Assembly: GCF_000970675.1 (NCBI RefSeq) | Contig: NZ_LAJA01000002.1 | Span: 1-63,659 of the forward strand | DNA from: Domibacillus tundrae | GTDB lineage: Bacteria > Bacillota > Bacilli > Bacillales > Domibacillaceae | Direction: 5' to 3' | DNA: 63,659 bases | Shown: in pieces, positions 46,661 through 55,444 of the stretch | Numbering within the stretch: the stretch's first letter is position 1 | How the letters are laid out: the number at the start of each line of letters is the position of its first letter | The notes under the pieces: generated by a model | What the model saw: the letters and a program-made list of their open reading frames with translations, nothing else | Told to the model about the DNA's origin: nothing | Database searches by the model: none | Program-made: the position numbers and the translations under genes

Positions 46661-48130
46661 ATGAAAGTCGCTCTTTATATACGAGTATCAACGGAAGAAC
46701 AGGCGCAGCATGGGTATTCCCTTGCTGCCCAGGAAGAAAGACTGCGCGCCTACGCGATGTCCCAGGACTGGAAAATCGTGAAGGTCTACCGAGATGAGGG
46801 CCGGTCAGCGAAGGATTTAAAACGGGATCAATTGCAACGAATGCTGACAGATTTAAAAGTTGGTTTATTTGAAGTGATCCTAGTTTATCGGCTCGATCGT
46901 CTCACGCGCTCGGTCCTTGATCTATACGAGCTGCTTAAAATTTTCGATCAGCATGACGTAAAATTCAAGTCAGCGACAGAGGTTTATGATACGACAACAG
47001 CAATCGGGCGCTTATTCATTACCCTTGTAGCCGCACTGGCACAATGGGAGCGTGAAAACCTTGCTGAACGTGTTAAATTCGGTATGCTGAAGAAAGCGAG
47101 TTTAGGCGAATGGATGGGCGGCATCATTCCTTATGGTTATGCGTTTGATGGAGAGTCTTTTCGTGTAATCAAAAATGAAGCAGATATTATCAAAAAAATA
47201 TTCAAGATGGGGAAAACAAAAGGCATGGAGAAGATAGCCAGCATATTAACCAAGGAAGGTTATCGCACAAAAAAAGGCTTTAATTGGAGTGGTTTTGCGG
47301 TGCATTATATTCTGAGAAATCCTGTTTATATCGGGATTTTCCGCTATAATGACGGCAGTGGAAAAACATATCAGTCTTTAGAAGAGCAGCGGACATTTAA
47401 GAGTGATCTCATTGATCCTATTGTTACAGAAGAAGAATTTTGGGACATGCAGAAGATCCTTGATAACCGAAAACATCAATACGGAAAATCATTAACCGGC
47501 AAGTATTACTTTACCTCTGTTCTGCGTTGTGGCAAGTGCGGAGCTTATATGACCGGGACCGCTTATAAATATAAAGAAAAAAACGGGGAAATAACGAAGA
47601 CAAAATATTACCGCTGTTCGAACAAAGTGAGGACGAAAGGCTGCACCATGCCTCAAATACAGGAACGTAGATTAGCGGAAGAGTTGATACGCGTATTTGA
47701 TGATTTGACCAAAAGCTGGTTTTCAAAGCCGCAGGCAAAGCAAATTGTTGATTTAGATGAAAGTGCAAAGGCTGCCGCTAAAAAACTTGATAAAATAAGA
47801 AAAGCAATCGATAAATATAAATTAATGTTCATCAACGATCTTATCGATATTGAAGAATTAAATAATCAGCTCTCGGTTTTGAAAACACAAGAGGAAAATT
47901 CGACTGCTGAATTGAATAAACAATCCGAGCTGAAAAATGCGACCGAGCTCTCCCCGCAAGAATTAGAAAATCTGATTTATCATTTTAAGTCCGTTTGGGA
48001 TATTGCCGAGGACGAAGAACGCAAGCAGTTAATCACGTCTATCTTTTCAGAAATTGTAATTGATGCTAAGGTGGGATCTTCTTATGGACCAGGGACATCC
48101 AAGCATTTTTGGCTCGTTAGTGCGAAATAG
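46661..48130 (+). CDS. Large serine recombinase (phage integrase)
   Basis: 489 aa. The N-terminal resolvase domain has the nucleophile Ser10 in YIRVSTEEQAQ. The recombinase domain (about 160-275) precedes a zinc ribbon (CGKCGAYM, then YRCSN..GC) and a coiled-coil C-terminus. This is the layout of phiC31/Bxb1-type integrases that insert prophage DNA in one step. ATG 46661, with GAGGTG 6 nt upstream, is favoured over GTG 46652. It faces away from the small phage-gene string at 45.4-46.5 kb and belongs with it. Its stop overlaps the next gene by 14 nt. Confidence 0.93.
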   Translation: MKVALYIRVSTEEQAQHGYSLAAQEERLRAYAMSQDWKIVKVYRDEGRSAKDLKRDQLQRMLTDLKVGLFEVILVYRLDRLTRSVLDLYELLKIFDQHDVKFKSATEVYDTTTAIGRLFITLVAALAQWERENLAERVKFGMLKKASLGEWMGGIIPYGYAFDGESFRVIKNEADIIKKIFKMGKTKGMEKIASILTKEGYRTKKGFNWSGFAVHYILRNPVYIGIFRYNDGSGKTYQSLEEQRTFKSDLIDPIVTEEEFWDMQKILDNRKHQYGKSLTGKYYFTSVLRCGKCGAYMTGTAYKYKEKNGEITKTKYYRCSNKVRTKGCTMPQIQERRLAEELIRVFDDLTKSWFSKPQAKQIVDLDESAKAAAKKLDKIRKAIDKYKLMFINDLIDIEELNNQLSVLKTQEENSTAELNKQSELKNATELSPQELENLIYHFKSVWDIAEDEERKQLITSIFSEIVIDAKVGSSYGPGTSKHFWLVSAK

Positions 48131-48401
48131 CGGGAATGCCAAGGGCATATATGCTTTTACCTAGGATAGGGAGATCAATCATTGCATCCCAATCTTCTTT
48201 CGCAAGGGTTAAGCCAACTGCCATAATGTTTTTGCTTTCAACAACCTCAAGCGCCGGTTTCATGGCTGTTATCCGTTTGTCCAAATACGTAGATACCTGT
48301 ACTATATACACTTCATTCCGCAGCCTGGAAAAATCGCGGATAAATCCGATAATCTGTTCTTGCCCATTCGCAATAATGACCCAGTCACCAGGTTTGAGCA
48401 T
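48117..48401 (-). CDS. Hypothetical protein
   Basis: 94 aa, soluble. The opening MLKPGDWVIIANGQEQIIGF is SH3/KOW-like beta sequence; the rest has LALAKEDWDAMID-type helix. The final 14 nt overlap the end of the integrase gene, so this may be a gene split or displaced by prophage insertion. Family not recognised. Confidence 0.5.
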   Translation of the reverse strand: MLKPGDWVIIANGQEQIIGFIRDFSRLRNEVYIVQVSTYLDKRITAMKPALEVVESKNIMAVGLTLAKEDWDAMIDLPILGKSIYALGIPAISH

Positions 48402-48520
48402 GTGTCCCCCCTCCTCGCCGCCACTGCTATTAATATTAGATGCATGCGGTCACATGAATGCGCATGTTTTTAGCATTGATTTTAAATTTTCGATTTAAAT
48501 ACTTTACGTACTTTCCGCAT

Positions 48521-48574
48521 AAAAAAGGTGCTGTTTCCGTCAAGTTTACCTGACTGGAGACAACACCTTTTTTT
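48521..48574. terminator. Long bidirectional hairpin terminator
   Basis: AAGGTGcTGTtTCC... / ...GGAgACAaCACCTT, 54 bp with runs on both sides; follows the 66-aa gene. Confidence 0.7.
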
Positions 48575-48773
48575 ATTCTGGAGAAGACATTCCACCTGCA
48601 CCGGCAGAAAGATGATCTGGACGAACTTGAAAATGTTGATTTTCATTTACTTTTTCATCCACCGGCATTATTTTCAGTTGAATTCCAAGATCCTTTAATG
48701 CGTTTATAACAGTAGATTCGATAGTAGGATGGGCTGTTTCATCAAATAATAGTTCCACTAATACTTTTTTCAT
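48573..48773 (-). CDS. Hypothetical small protein
   Basis: 66 aa from ATG 48773 after GGGAGG. Starts VLVELLFDETAHPTIES and ends with a Gly/Ser tail. No family recognised; in the spore/stress neighbourhood. Confidence 0.5.
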   Translation of the reverse strand: MKKVLVELLFDETAHPTIESTVINALKDLGIQLKIMPVDEKVNENQHFQVRPDHLSAGAGGMSSPE

Positions 48774-48825
48774 TCAATTGCCTCCCCTTTTATTTGTAGA
48801 AGGAGTATTCCACCTGCTTATTTGT

Positions 48826-49080
48826 TTATTCTTCTTGTCCTGCGTTTTTTTCGAGAAATTCATAGCCGGATACAGTGACTGAACATTCATCTTCAATCAA
48901 ATAGCCAACAATTTCTTTCCCTTCTCCGGACCGCTTTACGGTAATTCCTGTGGCTAGGTTATTGGAATCGAGAAAATGAAGTGCTTCCCCGAATAATTCA
49001 AGATCTGTGTCCCCCTGCTCTGGTTTCATACCGTTTTTCATCGTATTTAATATGTGTAATGCCCGCTTTTCTACTTGCAT
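48826..49080 (-). CDS. Small wHTH-like protein (YjcQ type)
   Basis: 84 aa. The order of an N-terminal helix pair, LFGEALHFLDSNNLATG and a terminal beta hairpin resembles the YjcQ family. AGGAAGTG upstream. Function unknown; family call tentative. Confidence 0.4.
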   Translation of the reverse strand: MQVEKRALHILNTMKNGMKPEQGDTDLELFGEALHFLDSNNLATGITVKRSGEGKEIVGYLIEDECSVTVSGYEFLEKNAGQEE

Positions 49081-49259
49081 GACTGGTCACTTCCTTTTTT
49101 CATTTTCAGTATCATTCTTTTCCCGTTTTTGTTTTATTGTATGCCTTTTTTCAAAAAAAATATTTGAATTTTGCACATAATGTATTAAAAAGGAATATCC
49201 TTTCTGAAACGGCTTATACTATTGATGTTTATTTATTTTCAAAAAGGAGTGGATTTCTT

Positions 49260-49376
49260 ATGTTCAAAACGAGGCGGCGTGATTTTTTGTATTTCTTTGT
49301 TTATGGAGCAAGTGTGTTAACCGTTGCTTTCTTGCTTTCGACTGAGCATCATGGTACGATTTCAAACATCGGATAA
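49260..49376 (+). CDS. 38-aa membrane peptide
   Basis: AAAAAGGAGTGG precedes ATG 49260; one membrane helix (10-27) then STEHHG. A well-placed ribosome binding site makes translation likely. It overlaps the end of the divergent hydrolase gene on the other strand. Function unknown. Confidence 0.5.
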   Translation: MFKTRRRDFLYFFVYGASVLTVAFLLSTEHHGTISNIG

Positions 49377-49939
49377 ACGTGTGGGTCTGCCGCGATATGT
49401 TCCGGATAGATAAATCCTGCCTCAGTACGCGGAAACCGGATCCCTATTTGCCCAAAACATTGGTCGACAAATTCTGAACAAATATACTCTTCGTTTTCTT
49501 TATGCCGGCCGATTCCGAGCTTAATTCTGGTTAAAATCCGGATCAATTCTGCTTGATCATAATTTCGGTTAAGAGAATCAATGGCTTTTCCAATCATATT
49601 TTGTAAAATAGACCGGTCAAAAGAAGAGTCAATTAATGTTTCATGACGCGCTGCGTAAAGCGCTCCCTTGTACTTCTTTCCCGTATTTTCATAGTTCGTC
49701 ACATAATGCAAGAGCGGGATAATGCGCACGCCGGCGTCCTCTACGCTTTCAAATACGAGAATCCGGCCGTGCCATTCGAATAAAAAAGCGACGTGGCTCA
49801 CAAAAGAATCAGATGTTTTTTTGATAAATTCGCTGATTAAATACGTCCCGCTGCAAAATAAAAGGTCACCGGTTCGAATACTTTCTACGGCTTGTTCATA
49901 AGGAACCTGGATGATTCCTTGAAACTTTTTTATCCCCAC
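49349..49939 (-). CDS. YiiX/NlpC-like permuted papain-fold hydrolase
   Basis: 196 aa. GDLLFCSG opens the domain, SHVAFLFEWHG holds the catalytic His and YICSEFVDQ the catalytic Cys: the permuted NlpC/P60 (YiiX) pattern. It probably cleaves an amide or thioester, in peptidoglycan, lipid or protein. GTG 49939, 6 nt after AAAGGAGGG, is a better start than ATG 49972. Neighbour of cotJ. Confidence 0.75.
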   Translation of the reverse strand: MGIKKFQGIIQVPYEQAVESIRTGDLLFCSGTYLISEFIKKTSDSFVSHVAFLFEWHGRILVFESVEDAGVRIIPLLHYVTNYENTGKKYKGALYAARHETLIDSSFDRSILQNMIGKAIDSLNRNYDQAELIRILTRIKLGIGRHKENEEYICSEFVDQCFGQIGIRFPRTEAGFIYPEHIAADPHVYPMFEIVP

Positions 49940-50058
49940 TCCACACCCTCCTTTGAAAATAATCCCCGTCATTTATACGATATGCTTTGTTTTCTAAGTT
50001 GTTATGAACAAACCTTCACTTTTTTGCCGATTTGTCCAAGAAGCATTTTTTCCCACAA

Positions 50059-50094
50059 GAAAAGCCAGAGCTGCTCAAGCGCTCTGGCTTTTCT
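50059..50094. terminator. Terminator of the cotJ operon
   Basis: GAAAAGCCAGAGC / GCTCTGGCTTTTC, strong stem. Confidence 0.85.
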
Positions 50095-50097
50095 TGA

Positions 50098-50667
50098 TTA
50101 AAATACTTTTTTCTGATCCCGCTCGTCTTTTAAAATCTCAACTGCTTCCCGAAAGCGCTGGGAATGAACAACTTCTCGTTCTCTTAAAAAGCGAAGTGAG
50201 TCATTTAAATCCGGATCGTCGGACATGTCGATAATCCATTGATATGTCGCTCGCGCTTTTTCTTCTGCCGCGATATCCTCATATAAATCAGCAATCGGAT
50301 CCCCTTTTGCCTGAATATAGGCAGCGGTGAACGGCACACCTGCTGCATTATTGTAAAAAAGGGCACTGTCATGGCTGACATAATGCTCAGCCAAGCCCGC
50401 GTCACGGAGCTGCTGCGGCGTTGCATCTTTTGTCAGCTTATAAATCATCGTTGCAATCATTTCCAAATGGGCAAACTCTTCCGTCGCTATATCGTTAAGA
50501 AGTCCAATTACTTTACCGGGAATGGTGTAGCGCTGATTCATATAGCGAAGCGCGGCCGCCAGTTCCCCGTCCGCCCCACCATACTGTTCCATTAAATATT
50601 TCGCCAATGTCGGATTGCACGTACTGACTTTTACCGGGTACTGCAGTTTTTTCTCATACGTCCACAT
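50098..50667 (-). CDS. cotJC: Spore coat protein CotJC (manganese catalase fold)
   Basis: 189 aa. MWTYEKKLQYPV is the family start. Ferritin-like helices with EEFAHLEM and EEKARATYQWI carry the dimetal ligands of manganese catalase-type proteins. It is the third gene of cotJABC, expressed in the mother cell, and associated with the inner coat; probably peroxide-protective. AAGGTGG upstream. Confidence 0.95.
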   Translation of the reverse strand: MWTYEKKLQYPVKVSTCNPTLAKYLMEQYGGADGELAAALRYMNQRYTIPGKVIGLLNDIATEEFAHLEMIATMIYKLTKDATPQQLRDAGLAEHYVSHDSALFYNNAAGVPFTAAYIQAKGDPIADLYEDIAAEEKARATYQWIIDMSDDPDLNDSLRFLREREVVHSQRFREAVEILKDERDQKKVF

Positions 50668-50691
50668 TCCGTTTCCACCTTTTCCACTTTT

Positions 50692-50955
50692 TTAGACTTG
50701 CCAAGGCCACGGGGACTCGCTCCAGGCCCAATCGGTTTGCGAAGGATTCAAACTGCCTTGCTGCAAAGGGCCAAATTGAGATTCAAACGCCCGTTTCAGC
50801 TGTTTGCTGTATTGGGAAAATTGGTTATATTGCCCAATTGCCTGCTGGTCTGTCGGGTGTGTATCTAAATAAAGCATTAATTCCATTACAACAAAATCGG
50901 CTGTCTGAATTTCTTCCAGCTGTTTGTAGTATTCTTTAGGAAGAGGTTTAGTCAC
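50692..50955 (-). CDS. cotJB: Spore coat protein CotJB
   Basis: 87 aa, matching B. subtilis. GTG 50955 is the start (the ORF reading from 51000 lacks a site). Contains YYKQLEEIQTADF and a Trp-rich C-terminus. Overlaps cotJA by 8 nt. Confidence 0.92.
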   Translation of the reverse strand: MTKPLPKEYYKQLEEIQTADFVVMELMLYLDTHPTDQQAIGQYNQFSQYSKQLKRAFESQFGPLQQGSLNPSQTDWAWSESPWPWQV

Positions 50956-51193
50956 GGGACTTTCCCGCTCCTTTCCGGTATGGATTATCATAATAATCAT
51001 AAAAAACTTTCCAAAGCGTTCCTTTTCTCAATGCATCAGCAGGAGAAAATTGCGGAAGATCCGACGGCTGAAAGCCTAAATATAAATTGGGGGGCGTGCT
51101 GTAATACTTGCGTCCGATCGGCGGACACGGATCAAAAGGGCTATGAGGCGGAACATATGATTTTGCACTCGTAAAAGGCTGCTGGCTTTTCAC
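50948..51193 (-). CDS. cotJA: Spore coat protein CotJA
   Basis: 81 aa from GTG 51193 after AGGAGGAG. Pro- and Tyr-rich (SYVPPHSPFDPCPPIGRKYY), as in the family. First gene of the operon, with a SigmaE-like promoter upstream. Confidence 0.9.
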   Translation of the reverse strand: MKSQQPFTSAKSYVPPHSPFDPCPPIGRKYYSTPPNLYLGFQPSDLPQFSPADALRKGTLWKVFYDYYDNPYRKGAGKSRD

Positions 51194-51224
51194 ATTTTCT
51201 CCTCCTATCAGTTGTCCATTGTAT

Positions 51225-51254
51225 ATATGTATGTCTATCATTGCCCAATATGAA
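51225..51254 (-). promoter_or_regulatory. SigmaE-like promoter of cotJ
   Basis: Minus-strand TTCATATT (-35) and CATACATAT (-10), 13 bp apart, match the mother-cell SigmaE consensus closely. Confidence 0.65.
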
Positions 51255-51341
51255 TAGGCAGAACCGCTGCCTGAAAATAGAGAAAAACAGTTTTTCTTTT
51301 TTTGTTTTAAGGGTACAACATACAAAAAGGAGCGATTCTAG

Positions 51342-51572
51342 ATGAATATTGACTATCAGCGTCTTTACGAAGATTACTTAATTTCTACAGAAGAAAAAAC
51401 GAGACAGCTTGAGCTTGATGAATTTGAAGATGAAAAGCAGCACATGGCCAACTGGCTGCAGAAAGTCCGCGGAATGACGCCAGAACAAGCACAAACCGTC
51501 ATTAAACATTCGCCTATCAGCAAACAAATCGAACATGCGCATAAAAGAAAAAGCGATACATCGAACCGTTAA
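51342..51572 (+). CDS. Hypothetical small charged protein
   Basis: 76 aa from ATG 51342 after AAAAAGGAG; helical and acidic-basic mixed (TEEKTRQLELDEFEDEKQ). No domain recognised. Divergent from cotJ. Confidence 0.65.
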   Translation: MNIDYQRLYEDYLISTEEKTRQLELDEFEDEKQHMANWLQKVRGMTPEQAQTVIKHSPISKQIEHAHKRKSDTSNR

Positions 51573-51587
51573 AAAATGAATGATATA

Positions 51588-51620
51588 AACGCCCGTCACC
51601 ATAATGATGGGGCGTTTTTT
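51588..51620 (+). terminator. Terminator of the 76-aa gene
   Basis: AAACGCCC / GGGGCGTTTTTT. Confidence 0.8.
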
Positions 51621-51832
51621 CAATACGCTCTCTACTCATTTTTTTAAAAATCATAAACTATATAAATTGAACAAAGATTCTTATTTTAGAAAACAGGGAC
51701 TGTTTAGGCTGGTGCGTTTCGTATAGGTGCAAGGATGATCACCGATTTGTTTTGGAAGCCATCCTGCCCCACAATCCCTTATGTGCGCAAGCATGACTCG
51801 GTCCTGCGGAGGTTTTTGAACAGGGGCCGATA

Positions 51833-52201
51833 GGTGAAGCCGGCCGGACTTCGCGTTCCGCGGGCAGTGCGGCAGCTTCCTCGGCTGCGCCTGCGGGATC
51901 TGCCGATTCACTGCACGTCCCGCAGGAGTCTTCGTCCGGCAGGCTTCACCAAGTGTTTGGAGAAAAAAGCAGTGAGTGTTCAAGCCCGTGCGCTTTGCTC
52001 TTTAAATGGGGCATCGTTTCGTTTTAAATTGAAGCCTGCCAGCCCCCCCTTTTCTTCTCTATCCCTTACTCGTCAAAAAGCAGAGGCGGTGGGTGTGCGG
52101 CGCAGACTCCAGTGGGACGCGGGCCAGATGAGATCGGTGGAGCGCGGCGGAAACGAGCTCAGCGCCTGCCCAAGGGAACGCGAAGCCGTGCGCCCGCCGC
52201 C
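51833..52201. repeat. Structured GC-rich repeat element, copy 2
   Basis: Arms 51833-51950 (118 bp, same length as copy 1) and 52085-52201 (117 bp) match those of 22854-23418 at high identity, with a different spacer. Terminal 10-bp repeats seen in copy 1 are not visible here. Frames over it (51681-52334) are not treated as genes. Confidence 0.7.
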
Positions 52202-52386
52202 ATTTCGGCTCCTGTCAAAAGCAGCAAGCCAAAACGGCTCTCACACAAAAGCAAAGGTAAAAAATAGTGATGAAGTTGTTTTTTTAGGCAGGCTACTCTT
52301 TAGTTATCAGTTACTGCCGCTTCTGTTATTCTAAAAATGAGACATCGATTCTTTTTGTTCAACTTATATAGGGGAATATTTCATTT

Positions 52387-52421
52387 CCTTTATCCTCGGT
52401 TCAATTCCGAGTACCACCTTT
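52387..52421 (+). repeat. Duplicate 3' part of tRNA-Cys
   Basis: 35 bases identical to the 3' part of the tRNA-Cys gene 115 bp downstream. Both are preceded by AGGGGAATATTTC-type sequence (52370-52382 and 52451-52463). Looks like an attachment or local-duplication scar. Confidence 0.65.
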
Positions 52422-52501
52422 TCTATTTATTTTTTGAAAATTGATAAACTAGGGGAATATTTCGTTTATGTGGTGAATAAACTAGATTTACAACACATTA
52501 C

Positions 52502-52572
52502 GGTGGTATAGCCAAGCGGTAAGGCGCAGGTCTGCAAAACCTTTATCCTCGGTTCAATTCCGAGTACCACCT
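52502..52572 (+). tRNA. tRNA-Cys(GCA)
   Basis: 71 nt with a 7-bp acceptor stem (GGTGGTA / TACCACC), anticodon loop CTGCAAA (anticodon GCA) and T arm CTCGG-TTCAATT-CCGAG. CCA is not encoded. Followed by a strong terminator (52588-52626). Confidence 0.92.
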
Positions 52573-52587
52573 TTGCAACACATGCAA

Positions 52588-52630
52588 AACAGCAGAGGAG
52601 CCTGAATATCCGGGCTCCTCTGCTGTTTTC
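52588..52630 (+). terminator. Terminator of tRNA-Cys
   Basis: AACAGCAGAGGAGCC / GGCTCCTCTGCTGTT with a T-run. Confidence 0.85.
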
Positions 52631-52638
52631 CCCTTAAC

Positions 52639-53279
52639 TTATCCAATTTTCAGTAAACGAATGTCATGAAATGCCTGATGTAAATTCGCTTTCACTTTTA
52701 ATCCATCGATATTCAACCCAAGTGTTATCATCGTTTGAGCCACTTCAGGACGGATACCGGTAATACAACCAGTACCGATAATTCCAGAAAAGCACTTTTT
52801 GCGTTATCAAGTGTCTTCTGATGAAATTGGACGTACGTTAAGCTGAAGTAGTACACTGCATGGTCTAATAATGGATCAAATAAAAGAAACAAGTTTAAAA
52901 ATAGATGCAGCAGACAGGTTATTCGCGGCCGCTTCTGCCTCCATCGCTTTCCATATGTATGCACGGTAATAGCTTGTATCTTTCAGAGCTTCATCCAAAG
53001 GCGTCCCCAGGCTAAAAAAGTAAGCACCTGTTTCTTTGCCCCACTTCTCTATTTTTTCAAATGAGGTTTGAGAATCTGAATGGTCACTTATCCTTCACCA
53101 AGAAGTTCAATAAATTGAGTTCGAATGTCTATAATTTTTTGCTCAATAGTCTTGAATGCCTTTTTTCTTGTTCAGACATAGACACTCCAGGCATTCTTTC
53201 CTGATGAACCGATTTGGCAATTTCTTGTTTTTCTCTCAAAATCGTTTCACCCAATAATTTTAGTTCATCCTTCAGGATT
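52639..53279 (-). pseudogene. Degenerate RsbR-type stressosome protein
   Basis: Several minus-strand frames carry RsbR pieces in the right order: an N-terminal globin-like part with FSLGTPLDEALKDTSYYRA and LLDHAVYYFSLTYVQFHQ, then a STAS end with ITGIRPEVAQTMITLGLNID and final LLKIG. Frameshifts and a missing middle make it a pseudogene. Related to the intact gene at 56630. Confidence 0.7.
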
Positions 53280-53306
53280 CTTCCTCCTTGTCCTTTTTAC
53301 AATTCA

Positions 53307-53951
53307 TCATCCTCGCTTTTTATTAAAAAACGGATTATGTTTGATTTCCTGTCCAATCGTTGTCACTTGATCATGACCCGGCAGCACATATGTACCTTCT
53401 GGCAATAAAAATAATTTTTGGCGAATGCTTTTTAAAAGCTGACTTTCTTGTCCGCCTTTTAAATCCGTTCGGCCGATACCACCTTCAAAAAGCGTATCCC
53501 CGACAATGACCAGGCCGGATTCTTTAAAATAAAAGCTGACACTTCCGGGGGAATGGCCAGGCGTTTCAAATAATTGAAAGGTAAACCCGCCAATGGCAAG
53601 CTCTTCTTCTTTTGAAAACAAATGATCCGCACCCTTTACGGCAACAGACGCAACACCCTCATACTGTTCAGATCCATTCAATAACGGATTCGAAAGCCAC
53701 TTTTTCTCTTTTTGATGCACATAGGCCGGAATATTGTACTTTTCACGAAGCACATCTACCGCGCCTATATGATCAAAATGGGCATGTGTCAATAAAATCG
53801 CCTGCGGTTTCAGCTTTTTCTTTTGAACAAACTGGTGAATTTTCTTTTCTTCACCACCTGGATCAACGATTAAACAACGTCCTTTTTTATTATAAACAAC
53901 ATACGCATTCGTTTGAAGAAGCCCAAGCGGCAATCGTATCCAATCCAGCAT
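53307..53951 (-). CDS. yqgX: Metallo-beta-lactamase fold hydrolase (glyoxalase II-like, YqgX)
   Basis: 214 aa. Zinc motif THAHFDHIG is present, with GDTLFEGGIG and PGHD downstream. Family members hydrolyse S-lactoyl thioesters or related thioesters. B. subtilis YqgX has the same length. Its ATG overlaps the TAA of a 29-aa ORF upstream. Confidence 0.88.
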   Translation of the reverse strand: MLDWIRLPLGLLQTNAYVVYNKKGRCLIVDPGGEEKKIHQFVQKKKLKPQAILLTHAHFDHIGAVDVLREKYNIPAYVHQKEKKWLSNPLLNGSEQYEGVASVAVKGADHLFSKEEELAIGGFTFQLFETPGHSPGSVSFYFKESGLVIVGDTLFEGGIGRTDLKGGQESQLLKSIRQKLFLLPEGTYVLPGHDQVTTIGQEIKHNPFFNKKRG

Positions 53952-54040
53952 TATTTCTGCCCCCTTTTCTTTTCAGGCAGGTCTTGTAATTGTTCAAGTA
54001 GTTCGTCCGTCAGCATTTTTTCTTGATGAAAAACAGTCAT
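53951..54040 (-). CDS. Possible 29-aa leader upstream of yqgX
   Basis: ATG 54040, ends TAATG overlapping the hydrolase start; 29 aa with a charged C-terminus. No strong ribosome binding site. Coupling is suggestive only. Confidence 0.3.
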   Translation of the reverse strand: MTVFHQEKMLTDELLEQLQDLPEKKRGQK

Positions 54041-54150
54041 TTCTTTCAAAGATGTTCTGCCTCATTTCTATTTTAAGCTTTTTTTATTATAGTGTATGGA
54101 AACAAAGCCGTATAGCGCTTCTTAAGTTCGAGGCTTCACTGACTGATAAG

Positions 54151-54176
54151 GTATATTTCCTTAATTATTTGGGTAT
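54151..54176 (+). promoter_or_regulatory. Possible SigmaB promoter
   Basis: GTATAT and GGGTAT, 14 bp apart, resemble the general-stress consensus. Located 90 bp before the 63-aa gene. Confidence 0.3.
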
Positions 54177-54264
54177 ACAGTAATAGGGCCTCTCTTTTTA
54201 TCCTTTACACGAATTTTTCTCTCTCCTTTCAAGGCAGAGAGAAATTTTGGTGGGAGGTGGTGAA

Positions 54265-54456
54265 ATGAGAAAAATCCAAGGAATCCATCATTTAATTTCT
54301 TATCTTAATTCGGCTGCTTTTCCACTGACGGAAGAGGAAATTCATGATCTACTAACAGAAAAGAAGCTTCCTCATAAAAATCCTGCCAGCGGGGTTCTCA
54401 TTTTTGATTTAGACCACATTGATTGGTGGATCAATGAAAATCAAAGTAAAAAATAA
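54265..54456 (+). CDS. Small hypothetical DNA-binding-like protein
   Basis: 63 aa from ATG 54265 after GGAGGTGG. FPLTEEEIHDLLTEKKLPHK resembles a helix-turn-helix and the rest a short wing. Unknown family. Confidence 0.5.
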   Translation: MRKIQGIHHLISYLNSAAFPLTEEEIHDLLTEKKLPHKNPASGVLIFDLDHIDWWINENQSKK

Positions 54457-54496
54457 ACATAAACGCCTCTTCTTCAGACGAGGCGTTTATGTTTAT
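54454..54496 (+). terminator. Terminator of the 63-aa gene
   Basis: AAACATAAACGCCTC / GAGGCGTTTATGTTT, very strong stem. From 54500 to 54667 only a degraded coding trace is seen (54500-54610). Confidence 0.85.
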
Positions 54497-54667
54497 CCAA
54501 CTAAAAACGATTGCCAGTGGCATGCCTTCACCTTTTTAGCGTTTTATAAAGCGGTTTGTTTTGGAGCAAAGAAAAGCGCCATGGCGGGTGCTTTTAAAGA
54601 ACAATGTTAAACTTCACATCTCGCTTATACCTTTTAACGTACCTTTATACACATTCAGTCAACTGTT

Positions 54668-54970
54668 TCATGAGATGACCGTCTCCCCTGTTAATTCTTC
54701 AAACCACTGCTTGTCCTTTGTTAAAAGCGCTAAATCAATGAGCGTCGTCTTATCTTGATATTGATCAAGCAGTGCGGCAGCAGGATTGAGCCGATTTGAT
54801 TCATAAATACCCTGCTTTGGTTTGCGCCATTCGATTGCTCCGCCAATTACCCACCCCACTTTTGTGAACTCAACACATTCTCCGTGCCAGCTGTAATTGT
54901 TGATGTTGCTCACATATCCAATCGCTGTCGCATCGCCAATTTTAATTGTTCTCCACTCCCCTATTTTCAT
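54668..54970 (-). CDS. Hypothetical protein A (intact copy of a duplicated pair)
   Basis: 100 aa, opening MKIGEWRTIKIGDATAIGYV, helical C-terminus ending in WFEELTGE. No recognised domain. A decayed paralog lies at 57575-57843. Divergent from B1. Confidence 0.65.
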   Translation of the reverse strand: MKIGEWRTIKIGDATAIGYVSNINNYSWHGECVEFTKVGWVIGGAIEWRKPKQGIYESNRLNPAAALLDQYQDKTTLIDLALLTKDKQWFEELTGETVIS

Positions 54971-55087
54971 CAGGGTTTCCTCCCTTTCTTTTTACTTTTG
55001 CCTCAAAAAAGGAAATAACATTTGATTTTCTTCACAGTGGGTAAATGTATAATTCAAAATTCCATAAACAAGGAGATTTTCTGTATC

Positions 55088-55283
55088 ATGGCACCAATTG
55101 AACTTTTCGGATGATTTTTATCTGTTTTTTTTAATGGTCTATTTCATTGGTTCCCTGCTTTTTATGTTAAGAAAACCAAAGTTGTTTTCGAAATTTGATT
55201 ACGTTCTTCACAAAAGCAGCATGAGGAAACCAAAAGAAAAAAATAAGCAGGCGCTTCTGGCGTTTTTTATTTTTATTATTTGA
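55088..55283 (+). pseudogene. Broken copy of small membrane protein B
   Basis: Begins MAPIELFG, as MLPIEIFGW in the gene at 57897, but the Trp codon is TGA and a frameshift follows; the membrane helix continues in another frame (FLMVYFIGSLLFMLRKP). AAGGAG still precedes it. Confidence 0.65.
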
Positions 55284-55444
55284 ATATATGTAAAGAATTG
55301 AGGGAATAGACTTCTGTGATGTCCATTCTGACATTGCCAAAGCCAGCCATAAATTTGTATCAACCTTTTATGATCCGCATTTTCTTCTCTCTTCTGATCA
55401 GTGTTCAAGCAGGAAATTATTGTGAAATTAAGGAGATGGATTTC

